From NCBI GenBank assembly GCA_026182355.1, contig JAPFBL010000102.1, positions 504,501 to 568,500 of the forward strand: 64,000 nt of DNA, in the 5' to 3' direction. Below the pieces are notes generated by a model. The model was not told the DNA's origin, did not search any database, and saw only the letters and a program-made list of their open reading frames with translations. Positions 22,480 through 34,009 of the stretch are shown here, one piece after another. Each line of letters begins with the position of its first letter. The first letter of the stretch is position 1. A program made the position numbers and the translations under genes. Source of the DNA: Hermatobates lingyangjiaoensis. Its lineage: Eukaryota; Arthropoda; Insecta; Hemiptera; Hermatobatidae.

Positions 22480-23030
22480 CTGATCAGGTCTTCATATTAC
22501 ACTCGCTTCCACAGCCTTTTGCTTCATACCATCTTCTTTTTGATCTGTTATTCTTGTACCAGGTCTGTTGTTTTGCCGTATCAGCTGGCCATGAAGGATT
22601 CATGTCTATTGGTTTACCTTTCAGAATAACCATTTCTCACTATTCCCCATAACCTTCTAATCTTCTACTATTATTCTTAGTACTTCCTATAGCTTGAAAG
22701 TTCATCTTTATTCATCTTGTATGCAAACAACTATTTGTATATCCGTATCTCCTCTCACAGCATAACACCGTTTAAACAGTGAACATGAAAATTATTTGCG
22801 TTACCTGATTTGCAAGTGCATTTCACAATATCAAGTAATTGATGGAGCTCGTTCTAAAGCACGTTACTTATAAGCCGATAATTTTTAAGCACAAGACTTT
22901 AAACATCCTCTTTATTTAATGACACCATTGTATGTGGTGCAACATTATTCTTGCTTCTATAAGTTGCAGATAAAAGTACTTCGTTGGAAGAGTATATATA
23001 AAGGTCTACTAACAGCAGGAAATTCAGATA
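22480..23030. other. No supported gene
   Basis: Moderately AT-rich sequence with no coding signal or repeat ends. Confidence 0.45.
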
Positions 23031-23195
23031 CGGATGTACTATCTTTCCAAGTTACTAGTCCTCGTCAGAGTAAAAAAAAAAAATCAATGTGTGGCTCTAG
23101 AGGACCAGTTTCTTGGTGGAAAGATCTTAGTCCAGTTGCGATATATATTTTACTTTGGTTTAGACATTGAGTTCTATTTCACGTTTATATTGCTA
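23030..23195 (+). mobile_element. Heavily decayed family A copy
   Basis: The order CCTCGTCAGAGT, GTGGAAAGATCTTAGTCCAG, TTTGGTTTAGACATTG and TATTTCACGTTTATAT follows family A, but the hairpin is replaced. Low-level similarity only. Confidence 0.4.
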
Positions 23196-23455
23196 AATAT
23201 TTTAATATCAAAAATTTTTGTAATACTGCTTATTACTTTTTTCAATTTTTCATTCAAATTCTCATACTGTTTCAACTTTTGAACGTTGTTGCGGCCAATT
23301 AACTTTTGAATGGCTGAAATATATAAAAGTAGTGTCTACTATTTAGGATATATGATCCTTAAGTAATGAAGGATCTGAAATGTAATGTAAAAAATTAAAA
23401 TTATATTTGATTTTTTTTTGTATTTGGAATATGGAACAATAGTTTTTTTTTTTAG

Positions 23456-23664
23456 GAATGTTTGGCTTTTTTGTTAAGCGTTACCAGTGTTTTGTGTCAA
23501 AGGTGGCATCATGTATGAATCAGGATATCATGTTGATAGAAGGAGAGTTGAAGAGCAGAGAGGTGGCAGTACTCTATGATATATTAAAGCGTGTTTCGAC
23601 GCTGCAAGCATGCCAAGTGGGATTCAATGCTCTCCTCTCCCTCCTCACCGCAGAGTCGTCACAG
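23456..23664 (+). CDS. Candidate internal coding exon of an unrecognised host gene
   Basis: A 12-T polypyrimidine run and TTTAG (AG at 23454-23455) precede the exon. The end is TCACAG followed by GTATTC, with GT at 23665-23666. The single open frame gives 69 codons and ends at a codon boundary, with 2 bases carried in from the previous exon. It includes NQDIMLIEGELKSREVAVLY and LKRVSTLQACQVGFNALLSL, mixed helical sequence of globular character with no low complexity. Codon use and base composition (GC-richer than the flanks) look coding. I do not recognise the family. No partner exon was found in this window, which suggests long introns. Confidence 0.55.
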
Positions 23665-24850
23665 GTATTCTGCGGTTTCCACTTCTGCCTCATATGTGCT
23701 TCATGCTTAATACAAAGCTATGATCAATTATAACCTTGCCAACAGCAGGGTTGCCAACAGTTTTGAGTGATCGCATCCCTGTTGAGGAATTTCTTGGCTA
23801 AGCAGATAAATATGATTGATCAGCCGTTTGGCTATTGTAAACCCTAGTCTGAATGGTCCCTTTCTCTATGAACGTTTCAATGGTTCATTTGCTTCCATAG
23901 TCCCTTTGAAAACACCTTCAGTTAGCTTTGAACCAGTCTACCAGTGTTTTCAACTCTCTCTCTTGTTCCCCACTATTTTCATCTCACTTACCTACGTTTC
24001 AAAATATTATTATCGCGTAACTCTGGCTGCTTACTTGAATATTAACATTCCTGGCAACTATTAATTATATTAAACTGAATTTTCAAACATTTGTTGCACA
24101 TTACAATATCCAACATTTCCAGAAATAATCATATAATTCGAAACACACAGACATTTTTTTTTTGAAATCTATTGCCATCAAATAAAGAATTATTTATTTT
24201 CCTCTTCTTGAGGTTAGGTCCAGTTTAAATGAATTTCAACATTTTGTACCATCGTTTCGGTGGAGTATGGGTTCCACATTCATGTTTTTGGTATAGCTTG
24301 TGATGCGAATTAGCTTGCGATCTACATCAAGTTTTCTTTATTCTTACCTGTAAATATTTTTAAATATTCCATTATGTTTACAATGTACACTACATAGAAA
24401 TAAATTATAAACATATATGGTGGTTTGTAAAGTACATATTATAAATAGTATAAATAACTATGTAAACATTTATGTATGTATTTTTAACATTATGTTAATA
24501 TTATTTTAAATTATTTCTAAAAAAGTTCACTAACCTAATTAACAAAAAATAACGTTTACGATAGTATGTTAACATTTTGAAAGTTGAACATATGCTAATC
24601 AGAATACATTTTTGTAGATCACCAGAAAATCCCAGCACCAATACCTAAGCGATAACGTTTATATGAAATAAACAGTTATAATATTACAGTAATTTATTTC
24701 GTATTTGATACAGATCGGGAGGATGTATACAACTAAAAATGAAACGTTGGTAAAAGTTGTTAAGGTGTATGAAACTCAACCAAAACTTGTTAAAAACAAT
24801 GAAAATTGTGGTATATATATATATATATATTAGATATAGTTAATGGGTTA
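23665..24850. other. Probable intron/intergenic AT-rich DNA
   Basis: No further exon with matching splice sites was found. A (TA)n run lies at 24814-24830. Confidence 0.4.
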
Positions 24851-24861
24851 TTTCCAGTAAG

Positions 24862-25378
24862 GTTAGTAATATTATCCGTCACACCTCTTACAGTATCTCG
24901 AGAGTTCAACCAGTTTCAGGTCATTTTGGTTTTCATCTTCAAGAGCAACTGGTTGTCGATTTCAAGTTTCTGAAAACCTATACCTTCTATCTGGATAATT
25001 AAATCTATGGTTCATGTATAGTTAACTCTATTTTTTTTTTATTAGAGGTAATAATTTAATTAACGAACAGACAAAACCATCAAACAGACATCCTAACAGG
25101 ACATTTAATAAACTTTTAAAGATTACACTTAGAACTTGAAATAGTCGATGAGATGAGAAATAAAGGAAAACAAAATTAAATAAGCAAACAAACCAAAATA
25201 GAGTTATACTATAATTATACAGGTACCATAGGTTTAATGATCGAGAGAAGTAGGTGTAGGTTATCAAAAATTTGAAATCCATAATCAGTTACTCTTGAAG
25301 ATGGAAACCAAAAGGACCCAAAACCGGTCGAGCTCGCCAGAAATTGTACGAGGTATGACGGATAATATTACTATTAAT
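24862..25378. mobile_element. Long fold-back element related to family I
   Basis: Inverted arms of about 88 bp (24862-24947 and 25287-25378) share TAATATTATCCGTCA.ACCTC, GGTTTTCATCTTCAAGAG and the GAGGTATGACGG end. The 340-bp interior has no recognised coding sequence, and (TA)-rich DNA lies just outside both arms. Confidence 0.7.
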
Positions 25379-25389
25379 TCTAATATATA

Positions 25390-25916
25390 TTAGAGATAAG
25401 GTATCTGTAAATATAACATTAGTATATATGTAATACGTATATGAAATGTAATTATCTCCAGTTTTCCATGAAATTGTATAACATTACTGACTGTTGTAGC
25501 CTGCATTGCTGGGATAGTTTAGTTTGGTAAATTGAGATGTTTAACTCAATCACACCTTCAGGCTTATCTTATAATGATATGTTTTTAGCACAATGGCATT
25601 TCAGATTTCAACGTGTCATTGAACTCAGCTGGCTTCCTTTGTTGTTCTTATCTTTTAGGCGAACAGCTCTTACTGTGAAGATTTTTAAAAATATTCTGCT
25701 TGATCTCCTCAGCTTATTAATTACTTATTAATTAATATGCTTATTAATTAATTAAGTCTGTCTACAAACTTTTATATTATGTTTTTTTTTTCTTTATACA
25801 GTTTGAGGATAATTTTATAATTTGCAGTTGGGGAGGTATATAAGCTAAGTAAAATAATTATGCCATAAATATATAATAAACATATTTACTGTATAGTGAT
25901 TATTACTATATAAGAG

Positions 25917-25918
<2 letters not shown>
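25390..25918. other. AT-rich stretch, nothing recognised
   Basis: Ends at the (TA)n run 25920-25958. No gene signal. Confidence 0.5.
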
Positions 25919-25959
<41 letters not shown>

Positions 25960-26080
25960 TTTAACACAGAGAAAAGAAGACAGAAAGACACTACAGAACT
26001 CACTTCGATATTTCGACATCCGTCGTCATCAGGAAGAAGTGCGAAGTAAACGCGAGTACTTCGCACATCTTCCCGATGCA
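25919..26080 (-). mobile_element. (TA)n followed by family C copy with intact core
   Basis: From the - strand: CTGATGA (+ 26027-26033), one C, stem GAC/GTC with loop GGAT, GAAA, ATAT, C. CTTC and GAAG flank the core and can pair as stem I. The tail (GAGTTCTGTAGTGTCTTTCT) leads into the (TA)n at 25920-25958. A second short inverted repeat, GTGCGAAGTA...TACTTCGCAC, lies at 26039-26070. Confidence 0.8.
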
Positions 26081-26960
26081 CAATAGATTTTCGTACTATA
26101 TATTACTATACTATGTACTATTGAATATCTAAACTGTATAAAATATAGTTTTGAAGATTTGTTGGCACTACGAAGAATATTGTAAATATGTCATATTGAA
26201 TTTCAGTTGACTTGGCCAAAACCAAGGCTGTGAAGTCATAGTCGGATTTGGAGGTACAATGATTCCTGTATCTGATAAAAAAATAAGAAGTACCTACCTA
26301 TAAATTGGTAAAAAAGTTTTAGGTAGTTTTATATATATATATATATATATATAAAATTTTTATATTTATAGAAACAGTTTTTTTAATAAAAAAAATGATC
26401 AAAGTGATGAAAAAAAGGAAAAAAATATGGCAAATAATTATTATAATATTATGACAAACATTTGATTGTCATAAGAGAGTATTCATTTGACTGGATGATA
26501 TTTAAATGTTAAATTACTGAAGCGTAATTTATGTTGATAAGGTGTTTTATTCAAGTTGTTAAAGTCAAGCAACTGTCGTATTTGGAGACCTCAGCGAATT
26601 GAAATCAGTCTGAGGCCAAGTGTCTGTTGAAACAAGGCGACATTGCTCTGAATCATTCACGTCGATAATGCCTGTTCGCTGTTCTACATAGGACCTCCCG
26701 GACACACTATGCCCCTTTACCCCTTAATTCTCTATGCAAAACCTTCTAGCTTTAAATTTAACTTTTAGTTGGTATTGATTTTTTTAATTAAAATTTATAA
26801 TTGGCTAAACATTGTTTGTTCTGGTGTCCATACCGATTTAAATAAGTGAACTTTTTACTGCATCTACTAATAAAATCTATAGTGTGTTATAATTTAGTAA
26901 AAATAAATAGAAATATTATGAGAAACACGTGTTTTAATGTACTAGATTGGTATATTACTA
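26081..26960. other. AT-rich stretch with (TA)n at 26329-26353
   Basis: No gene supported. The block 26570-26740 is less AT-rich but shows no frame. Confidence 0.45.
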
Positions 26961-27009
26961 TTTTTTTCTTTTTTTTTTAGGGTGACTATAGCACTACGTT
27001 TTCTATAAA

Positions 27010-27300
27010 CTATTGTACTTCCCCCCCTTCACTACCAAAGTCCGCAGTTAGCTTAAGTGCCTCTAAGAAGATGAACACTTTTGCTGGGTTCAGTGTTATA
27101 AATTCTTCTGTGGTTTCGATGATTATCCCGTAAAACCTACCCCTGTAGAGCAACGTTACCTGACAGTCAGTCAACAGGTGTAACGGTGTTTCTTCCTCTT
27201 TTTTGCAGAATCTGCACAAACCATCATCGGTAATGCCCATTCTTCACTAATGACCATTAAGTTTGCATTGACCCGTTAGGAATCCTTAGGTTAAGATCTT
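27010..27300 (-). pseudogene. LINE C-terminal Cys/His region
   Basis: It contains RMGITDDGLCRFCKKEEETP followed by LHLLTDC, that is CxxC-x(n)-HLLxxC, typical of the region after RNase H in many LINE ORF2 proteins. Just upstream the - strand still shows TGQCKLNGH before a stop. About 60 residues follow before the 3' UTR. Confidence 0.8.
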
Positions 27301-27431
27301 TAGATTATTCCTGATTTTTTCAACACAATAGAAGATTTGCCTATTCTAAAACTGGTCGAGAAATATCTTTGATTCTCTGTTTCCTTGTAGGGAATCTCAG
27401 TAGTTCCTCCGGTTTTTCCTTATGCTATATT

Positions 27432-27656
27432 CTATGGAGTTCTTGTATTGTTCCCTACGCCACAGAATGGTTCTGGGCCGACACGCGGTTTCCGAGCACC
27501 TCCTCTTGCAAGTTCATCTGCCCGTTCATTTCCCTCTATTCCTTCGTGTCCTGGCACCCAGTATAGAGAGAACCTGATCCACCCACATACCCATGAAATT
27601 GAGTTTATTTTACTGTTGTTACATATCAAATAGATAAGGCAGCGAAGTTTTAGCAA
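27432..27656 (-). pseudogene. LINE RNase H fragment
   Basis: It contains YWVPGHEGIEGNERADELAR, the hallmark C-terminal block of retroelement RNase H, where the H and D are active-site or structural residues. The segment after it (GGARKPRVGPEPFC) is the usual linker. The frame has no true start. Confidence 0.85.
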
Positions 27657-27768
27657 TGATTCCTGCGATAAAGTGCCACTACAAGTAAATTTGACACCTT
27701 CATATTTTTTTAAATATACGAGTAAATAATAAACTAAAAATTAGGCAATATGATAATTATATATATAC

Positions 27769-28320
27769 AAATATTAATGATCAAACCACAATAAGAAATG
27801 GGAAAACAAGACTAAGATCTTTCAACCGTAACTAGTGGTCTTCGTCAGAGTCAAAAACCCAACTGAAACACTAGATGCAGAGAACATCTGGTGAGGGGTT
27901 GAGAAGAGTGGGAGGAAAGAGTGGTATTTTAAAAGGGTGAAGGCGCAGGAAAGGACTAATGTCCAGAAAATGTTTTGGGAAACAAAAGAGTACAGTAAGA
28001 AAGAGTAAACAACTATCCGCTATCTGTCAACCCTCTTAGAAGAGGCTATTGCCCTCGTAACGAAAGTATCAAGTTTGAAGAGACCTTTACTAATGTTTAT
28101 AATATTTGATTTATTAAATTTAATTAGAGACGCTTCAATAATATTTCTTAACAACATCGATTTTTCATAGGTAACAAATTTATCTCCTGTCCAAGGAGTA
28201 ATCCTGACTCTGACGAAGACCGCTTGTTAATTTGAAAGATCTTAAGTCTTGTTTTCCCATTTCTTATTGTGGTTTGATCATTGATTGTTATTTCACGTGT
28301 CTATGTGAAATCTTTTTATA
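27769..28320. mobile_element. Long family A element with interior, copy 8
   Basis: A reversed terminal arm (27776-27870) and a forward arm (28205-28318) enclose about 330 bp. The interior next to the left arm (CTAGATGCAGAGAACATCTG, GAGGGGTTGAGAAGAGTGGG, GGACTAATGTCCAGAAA) is the reverse complement of 37375-37470, which adjoins the core of copy 9. This gives part of the family A body upstream of the core. No protein motif was found in it. Confidence 0.75.
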
Positions 28321-29674
28321 TAGAAATATATATGTAGATACAGATTTATTTTAAGGTAAGCAATTCTGGGGGGAATTCAATATAATGCTAGAATATGGCT
28401 ATTGTGAAACTGTAAACACATAATTCGAATTCTATACAATCGGTAACTAAATTTTTTTTTTTTTTTTTAGAATTAAAATAGGAACTGAATGTAGTATTGT
28501 CCAATTTTCAAAAAAAAAAAAAAAAAAAATTAATTTGGTCACACAATTATTAAGGTGAATTTGCATTTTGATATGTATTTTTTTCAATATTAAAATTTCC
28601 TAAATGAAACTTTAAAATCTTTCAACTTAATTTATAATTTTACAATATTCATATTATTTTACAAGGTTTATATAGAGAGTGAATGTGAAGCTAAAAATGA
28701 ATACCACAGGGAATATAATACGACACAAATGGGACCTAAAGGGAGCGTAAGTGTCCATTTCTGGTGATCTCGTTAGCAATTGCATTGTGCTCCCACTCCG
28801 TTATTTTTTTTTTTATCTGTTATAAAACATCCTCTTGGTATAATGACGTGTAGACTGCTTGTCGTCAACCACTTTAAACCAGTAAAATACGAAATTCACT
28901 TCACAGTACGACACTTCAATAATCTTTTTTGAATTTATAACATTGATGAACATTGTTCAATATTTCATTTGAAAAAGTTGTTTAGTTGCTTAACATTACT
29001 AAACTAAACTGTAGAAGTATATATGTATTGCATTGTTTCAATTTTTTTTTTGTTGAGTTGAGGTTCTGCTAGATTACTAAATATCTTACACTGATTAATA
29101 AGGAGAAAATTTTCTATCACATTTCGTTGTTAGTAGTATGAAGAGTTGAACCAAACCTATATGATATCAAATTGAAAGGTTCATTCAAAACTTTTCGTCA
29201 CAGTTCATCATTTACTTCTTCTGATGATGTTTAGAAATATGAATAACACTATTATCGTATATTTATTGTTTTACAACCATCATTCTTTCGTTGTCAATTC
29301 GAAATGTTTTTCGATTATTTAAAATAATTTTGTCTGATTATGTACTTTATTCTTTCGAACATTTTGGTAAAATCCTTTTAACTCAAACGCAAAATTAATC
29401 AAAAGTATTTGATTTCAAATTGATGTTGACATTATTAGATGGAAAGAAAGTTTTATCTTTCAAGTTGAATTAATTTAACTTACTTAGATTGAAGTAATTG
29501 TTAACTTGTTAACAAAGTGGTTACTCACCGGTTAGGAGTAAATTGAGAAGGAAATCTGTGTCGATAAACTTCTATCTTTGACTTGTTCATTCCTGTTCCC
29601 TTTCAATATATTTGTCAGTTGCATGGGTAATAAGTAAGGTTATTTCACATTCTATGTGCTATTGCTAGTGAATA
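28321..29674. other. AT-rich DNA with homopolymer runs
   Basis: T run at 28453-28470 and A run at 28509-28529. The block 28680-28800 is more balanced but shows no gene. Confidence 0.45.
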
Positions 29675-29680
29675 TTTATT
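29675..29680 (-). terminator. Polyadenylation hexamer AATAAA
   Basis: It lies about 220 bases downstream of the stop codon of the candidate last exon at 29902-30208, a reasonable 3' UTR length. The hexamer is common by chance in AT-rich DNA. Confidence 0.25.
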
Positions 29681-29901
29681 TTAATTAGAAATAATACTTC
29701 GAATACATAATGTATTTTTTCTCAAACTCATTTTCCACTTCCCTTTTTCGAAAAATCTATGCAAAAAATTAGTTCAATTTTTTTTCAGTTTAAGCGTGTG
29801 TGTAAATTACCAACACATACACTTGTAGGTTGTCCTTTGCGTTTTTTTTTGTGTGAAAGTGACTTATTCGGTATTTAGCACCCATTCTGGTTGAGGGTGA
29901 A

Positions 29902-30208
29902 TCATATTGGATCATATTGGTTGATTGTACGCGGCAGTCCTACATTTTCTCTTCCGTAGATGATGCTAATGCCCTGGAGTTTGGCTCGTGGTGGCTGTGG
30001 TTCAAAACATATGAAGGGTAGACTTTCCAGGGAGTCACTGTTTGAGATGCAGATCTTCTCGGAAGGCTGCCTGTATAGTAACAATTGGGAGCTAGACACT
30101 TGACTCCTACTCCTACTATTGGCTAAGGTCAGGTAGTTGGCAGGTGGACTTGAAAACTTCTGCTCGCCCGGGTCCCAAGCAACAGGCACTTTCTCTTTGA
30201 GTGGGGCG
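29902..30208 (-). CDS. Candidate last coding exon of an unrecognised host gene
   Basis: The - strand frame is open from an ATTTGGTCAG acceptor-like site (AG at + 30209-30210) to a TGA at about 29902. It has about 100 codons with clear coding-like composition amid AT-rich flanks. It includes WDPGEQKFSSPPANYL, YRQPSEKICISNSDSLESLP and LQGISIIYGRENVGLP, and ends NQYDPI. A TAA lies in frame just before the acceptor, and no ATG is in frame, so this is not a first exon. The pyrimidine tract is weak. A polyadenylation hexamer AATAAA (- strand) lies at 29675-29680. The protein is Ser/Pro-rich and looks like a cytoplasmic tail or a disordered C terminus. I recognise no family. Confidence 0.5.
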
Positions 30209-30239
30209 CTGACCAAATCTTATGGTAGTCCTTAAAATG

Positions 30240-31280
30240 TAGACCTACTAAGTCTATGTGTCTGTCTGTCCAGTCTATTTTATTACATTAGGTATTTTTA
30301 CAAGTATCTGGCATCATACTGGTTCTTCATATTTATGTCTTCTCTGTTGGTCAACGGACTCAATATTTTCCATCTACCACGTGAAAAATCTAGGACTAAG
30401 CCAAAAATTTGAACATCATATCTTAAGGATTAAAAGCAAGCACTATTTCTGTTAGATCTCACCTTATCTCTTTTCGTATAAGTAATTATTTTCTGTATAT
30501 TCTATATTTATTTACTGCAGGTTCAATCTCTTAGAAATTGTTTTTGGAGGTGTTATACAAAAGAGATACCACTGCATGTATCATTCTGGTTCAAATAATA
30601 GTTAAAGCACTATCCTAACTTCAGCATGTGGTTAAGTTTTAATTAAACAACTGCGCAATTTTAATAATATAATGGTGAAATGGACCAAAGCTTTGTATTT
30701 CTGGATGCGTCAACTTTAAATCATTAATCTTTTATCCATCATAATGAAATGGCGATAGTTCTACTCTTGAGTCTCGATTAATTATTCTTCTCTAATCTTA
30801 GTTAGTTCCATAGTAACGTTGGCCTAACTTTGATTAAATTTCTTACTTTAATAACGAGAAACTTGTTAAAGGAAGGTTGACTGCAATACTTATCTATATT
30901 TGCATCTTTTTGAGAAAAGGTCGAACAGCTCTATGCTAAAGTTTTAGACGACCTGAAGTTATCACCTATAATTGTAACAATCGGAATTTCTAGTTTAAAA
31001 ATGTATGATTTGTAAAATACAACATTGAAGGGGACAAATTATATTTCATTTAACTGTGTCCCGTTTCGAATTCAATACCTATAACAAATAATGTTATGTT
31101 AGATTTTTTTATATTACCTTATGTTCTTCATAACAAAAGCAGAAAAATGTTGATAGTATCCTAGAACATCTCCTGTCTTTACAACAAGAATTAATGATAT
31201 ATGTCTGTTTCTCTAACACTCGGATTTTCTGTCTCACCTGACCTGTCTCCTCGTTATCACTCTCTTTGTGCACTCACTCT
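30240..31280. other. No supported gene
   Basis: If the exon at 29902-30208 is real, this would be its upstream intron. No upstream exon was found. Confidence 0.4.
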
Positions 31281-31284
31281 ATAT

Positions 31285-31612
31285 ATATATACACTTTTCC
31301 TTTGAAAATACAATCCGAAATGGACAAATACAGTTCAATGTACATAAAGAAACATAGATAAATTAAAAACACACACTTACAGTCTCTAATTTTCGGTTGA
31401 ACCGTCTTCAGGAGAGATAAGAGAGGGAAACCAAGCGCACTGGTACAGAGACGGTTGGAGACCAACCGTTGGGTCTCCAACCGTCTGTGTACCAGTGCGC
31501 TTGGTTTCCCTCTCTTTTCTCTCCTGAATACGGTTCAACCGTAAATTAGAGATAGTATGTGTTGTTTTTGATTTATCTATGTTTCTTTATGTACATTGAA
31601 TTATATATATAT
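31285..31612. mobile_element. Family B fold-back element, copy 2
   Basis: Near-perfect inverted arms of about 155 bp centred near 31458, with TA repeats at both ends. On the - strand the core is intact: CTGAAGA (+ 31405-31411), one C, hairpin GGT-TCA-ACC, GAAA, AATT, A, and flanking TCTC/GAGA can form stem I. The + strand arm has CTGAATA and GTAAA, so it is damaged at G8 and in the GAAA box. The centre reads GTGCGCTTGGTTTCCCTCTC outward. Confidence 0.85.
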
Positions 31613-31624
31613 TGCATGCAGTCA

Positions 31625-32183
31625 AAATCTCTCTCCATAAAACTATCCCTCTTTTATTTTCCATTGCTCTCTCTCACACAATCTCTTCCTCTAACAATTT
31701 TTCCCTGCCACTGTGTCTTTTCTCACACTCTCTCTCTCTCTCTCTTTCTCGGTCAATCGTTTCAGTCACACTCTCTCACTCTCTTTCACTCTTTCTTTCA
31801 ATGCTGCTCACTCAAACTCTTCCACAATCTTTTACCCCGATCTCCCTCATACCCTATCTTTCTCCCTTTTATATTCCCATTCCTCACACACTTTCTATTT
31901 TCTCTCTCTCTTTCTCTCCCTCTGTATCTTTATATCCCCTCGCTCTTTCATTTACCATTGCTCTCTCTCACAAAATCTTTCTCCCACTTTCTCTCTCTCA
32001 CAGATTTTTTTCTCTCACTTGCTCACATTCTCTCTCAGTTTCTCCCTCAGTTTTTTCAGTTACACACTCTCACTTCCTTTCATTCTTTCCTTCAATATTT
32101 TTCACTCACATTCTTCCACAGTTCCTTCCTTGGTCTCCCCCACAAACGGTGTACACTCTCATAATCATACCATTCCCCCTCAG

Positions 32184-32238
<55 letters not shown>

Positions 32239-32285
32239 ATCTATCTATTTGTCTCTGTCTCTCTCTCTTCTCTCTCAACATATAA
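31625..32285. repeat. Imperfect CT-rich tract
   Basis: Low-complexity pyrimidine-rich sequence ending in pure (CT)n at 32187-32229. Three overlapping long Ser/Leu/Phe-rich frames are artefacts of the composition. Confidence 0.85.
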
Positions 32286-32667
32286 AATTTCATAAGAAAC
32301 ACGATGTGAGGTCATAGCTTGCCAAGCTATAATTCCATTCTTGTTTCAACGGAGTGTTATTTTCTACAATGAATAAGACACATTGTTCTTGGTTTTGTTT
32401 GCAAGAGCTGCGAAGATAAGCCGGAAGTGTCTTCTCTATCTGGTTAAAAACAAATAGTTTTATCATCTTCTTGTAAACATAGGATCACGCCATCTCCCTA
32501 CACCTCTCTTATCTCTCCTCACAGCATGATTCATATCACCTTTCTACCATTAGTTAAGTTTATTCAAGAAATGATTAGTGTCTCTTTCTCTTTTATAGGA
32601 AACCTTATTTCAATTTTTTTGAAATTCCTATTAAATAATTAAATAAATTAATATTTTAAATGATGAA

Positions 32668-33035
32668 TCTCTATATATAAAGTTGATAAGATTGTTTGTT
32701 TGATTGTTCACCCATTTTCTATGGGGACAGAGACCTGAAGTTATAACATATATTATTTATTACCTGAATAATGTTAAAGAAATGAAAATTAACACTTTAT
32801 TCTCAGTATGGAGCCCGGGTAGCAAGTGTCTTGCATGCTCGCCGATGAGAGTAGTGTAAATGTATTATATATAAATGAAACGTTCTTTTTTCTTTTTAAT
32901 TTCAAAAATTGCGAAATATAAACACTGGTAATAAAGCAAAGGCTTGGAGCCATGGTAGCCCTGAGACTTGCGTGCTCGCCGATGACGTAGTGTAAATGCA
33001 GAATAGATTTGAGTGCTTGGAGGTTGTGTAGGTGG
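32668..33035 (+). mobile_element. Helitron-like 5' end with internal repeats
   Basis: It starts TCTCTATATATAAAG after an A, then GATTGTTTGTTTGATTGTTCAC, a start typical of arthropod Helitron/Helentron-related elements that insert between A and T. Two internal units of about 148 bp share GGTAGC, a CTTGC(A/G)TGCTCGCCGATGA box at about 32830 and 32968, and GTAGTGTAAATG. A second copy is at 52270-52725. The 3' end was not identified. Confidence 0.6.
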
Positions 33036-33086
33036 CTAGGATAGGGACTTTTCATGCGGTTTTGTGTCGTAATAATAATAATTATA

Positions 33087-33652
33087 ATATTTATAATTTT
33101 TTTTTGAGTACGGAGATGAAGTGCATTTATTCACCTAGTTCTGGGCTCCTAGTAAACCAAACTACCAACTAAAACACCCCCTTTTTCTTCTTGGACACTA
33201 GCCTGGAACTGTTCCACACATTACATCAGGCTAGGCCATTCATTCCCCTACGAAAGTCATACTTAGATTTAGAATTAATAATTCTCTTCTAGGTGTCACT
33301 TTTCTGTGGAAAGGATAGTTTTGACCAGCCAGTCTACCATTTTCCACACATCAGCCCTCTCTATCATTTTGGCCATAATGGTTTCTGGTGAGAATATGCC
33401 AATTCTCTTCACCAAATCACTCCTCTGCCTATTCCATTTCTTGCATGCAAAAAATGTGTGCTCCACATCGTCTATTGCTGAGCAATACAGGCACTCGGGA
33501 GTCTCGTGCTTTCCTATCTTGTGTAGGTAGGCGTTGAAGTGGAAGAAATTGTCAGGTAGTACTCCACCTTTCCATGACGTCTTGGACCACAATCGGACAT
33601 CTCCAATTATCTTAAACGTCCAGCGCCCTCTAGTCTGGATTATATTTATAAT
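33087..33652 (-). mobile_element. 5'-truncated LINE with target-site duplication
   Basis: ATATTTATAAT occurs at 33087-33097 and at 33642-33652 as a direct 11-bp flank. Between them, on the - strand, lie about 540 bp of LINE 3' sequence ending in an A tail (+ 33098-33105). This is the signature of target-primed reverse transcription with 5' truncation. Confidence 0.75.
33296..33641 (-). pseudogene. LINE ORF2 C-terminal region
   Basis: The open frame includes LHKIGKHETPECLYCSAIDD, then VEHTFFACKKWNRQR. CxxC...DDVEHTFFxCxxW is the conserved C-terminal Cys/His module of many LINE reverse transcriptases. The upstream part (GVLPDNFFHFNAYL) corresponds to the usual segment just before it. The stop is intact at 33296. 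Residues from 33642 rightwards belong to flanking ATT repeats, not to the element. Confidence 0.85.
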
Positions 33653-34009
33653 AATAATAATAATAAGAATAATTTGAAATTTTATTATTATCATTGTAAA
33701 TAAACCTAACAGAAAACATTTGTGTTTCAGGTAATGGAACAATACCTACTAGTTTAAGATACTTCTTCTACAAGGGTATGTATTTAATTTATTTAAAATA
33801 GATTATTCGCTCATATAAAATAGATTATATGAAGTTAACTACTTCATATTTCATTATAACCTGCTCAAAAATCGCTTACTTATAATCCTTATTATTTTTA
33901 ATAAACTTTTACTGATCTTTCCAATCATATTTAACATAAAAATATTAAATAATAATGTTTATTTAGTATAAAAATAATACAATATTGTATTGAATTTGAT
34001 CAAAGCGTT

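Larger units (their letters stand above)
26961..27665 (-). mobile_element. Non-LTR retrotransposon (RNase H-bearing LINE), 5'-truncated
   Basis: The - strand order is RNase H end, linker, zinc-finger-like C terminus, short 3' UTR, and A-rich tail at + 26961-26979. Several frameshifts and stops break the frame between 27240 and 27432. Missing are the endonuclease and reverse transcriptase. The clade (I/Jockey/R1-like) cannot be fixed from so little. Confidence 0.8.

Noticed and set aside
31559..32295. Three overlapping reading frames of 190-227 codons
   Set aside because: All are Ser/Leu/Phe translations of a CT-rich low-complexity tract.
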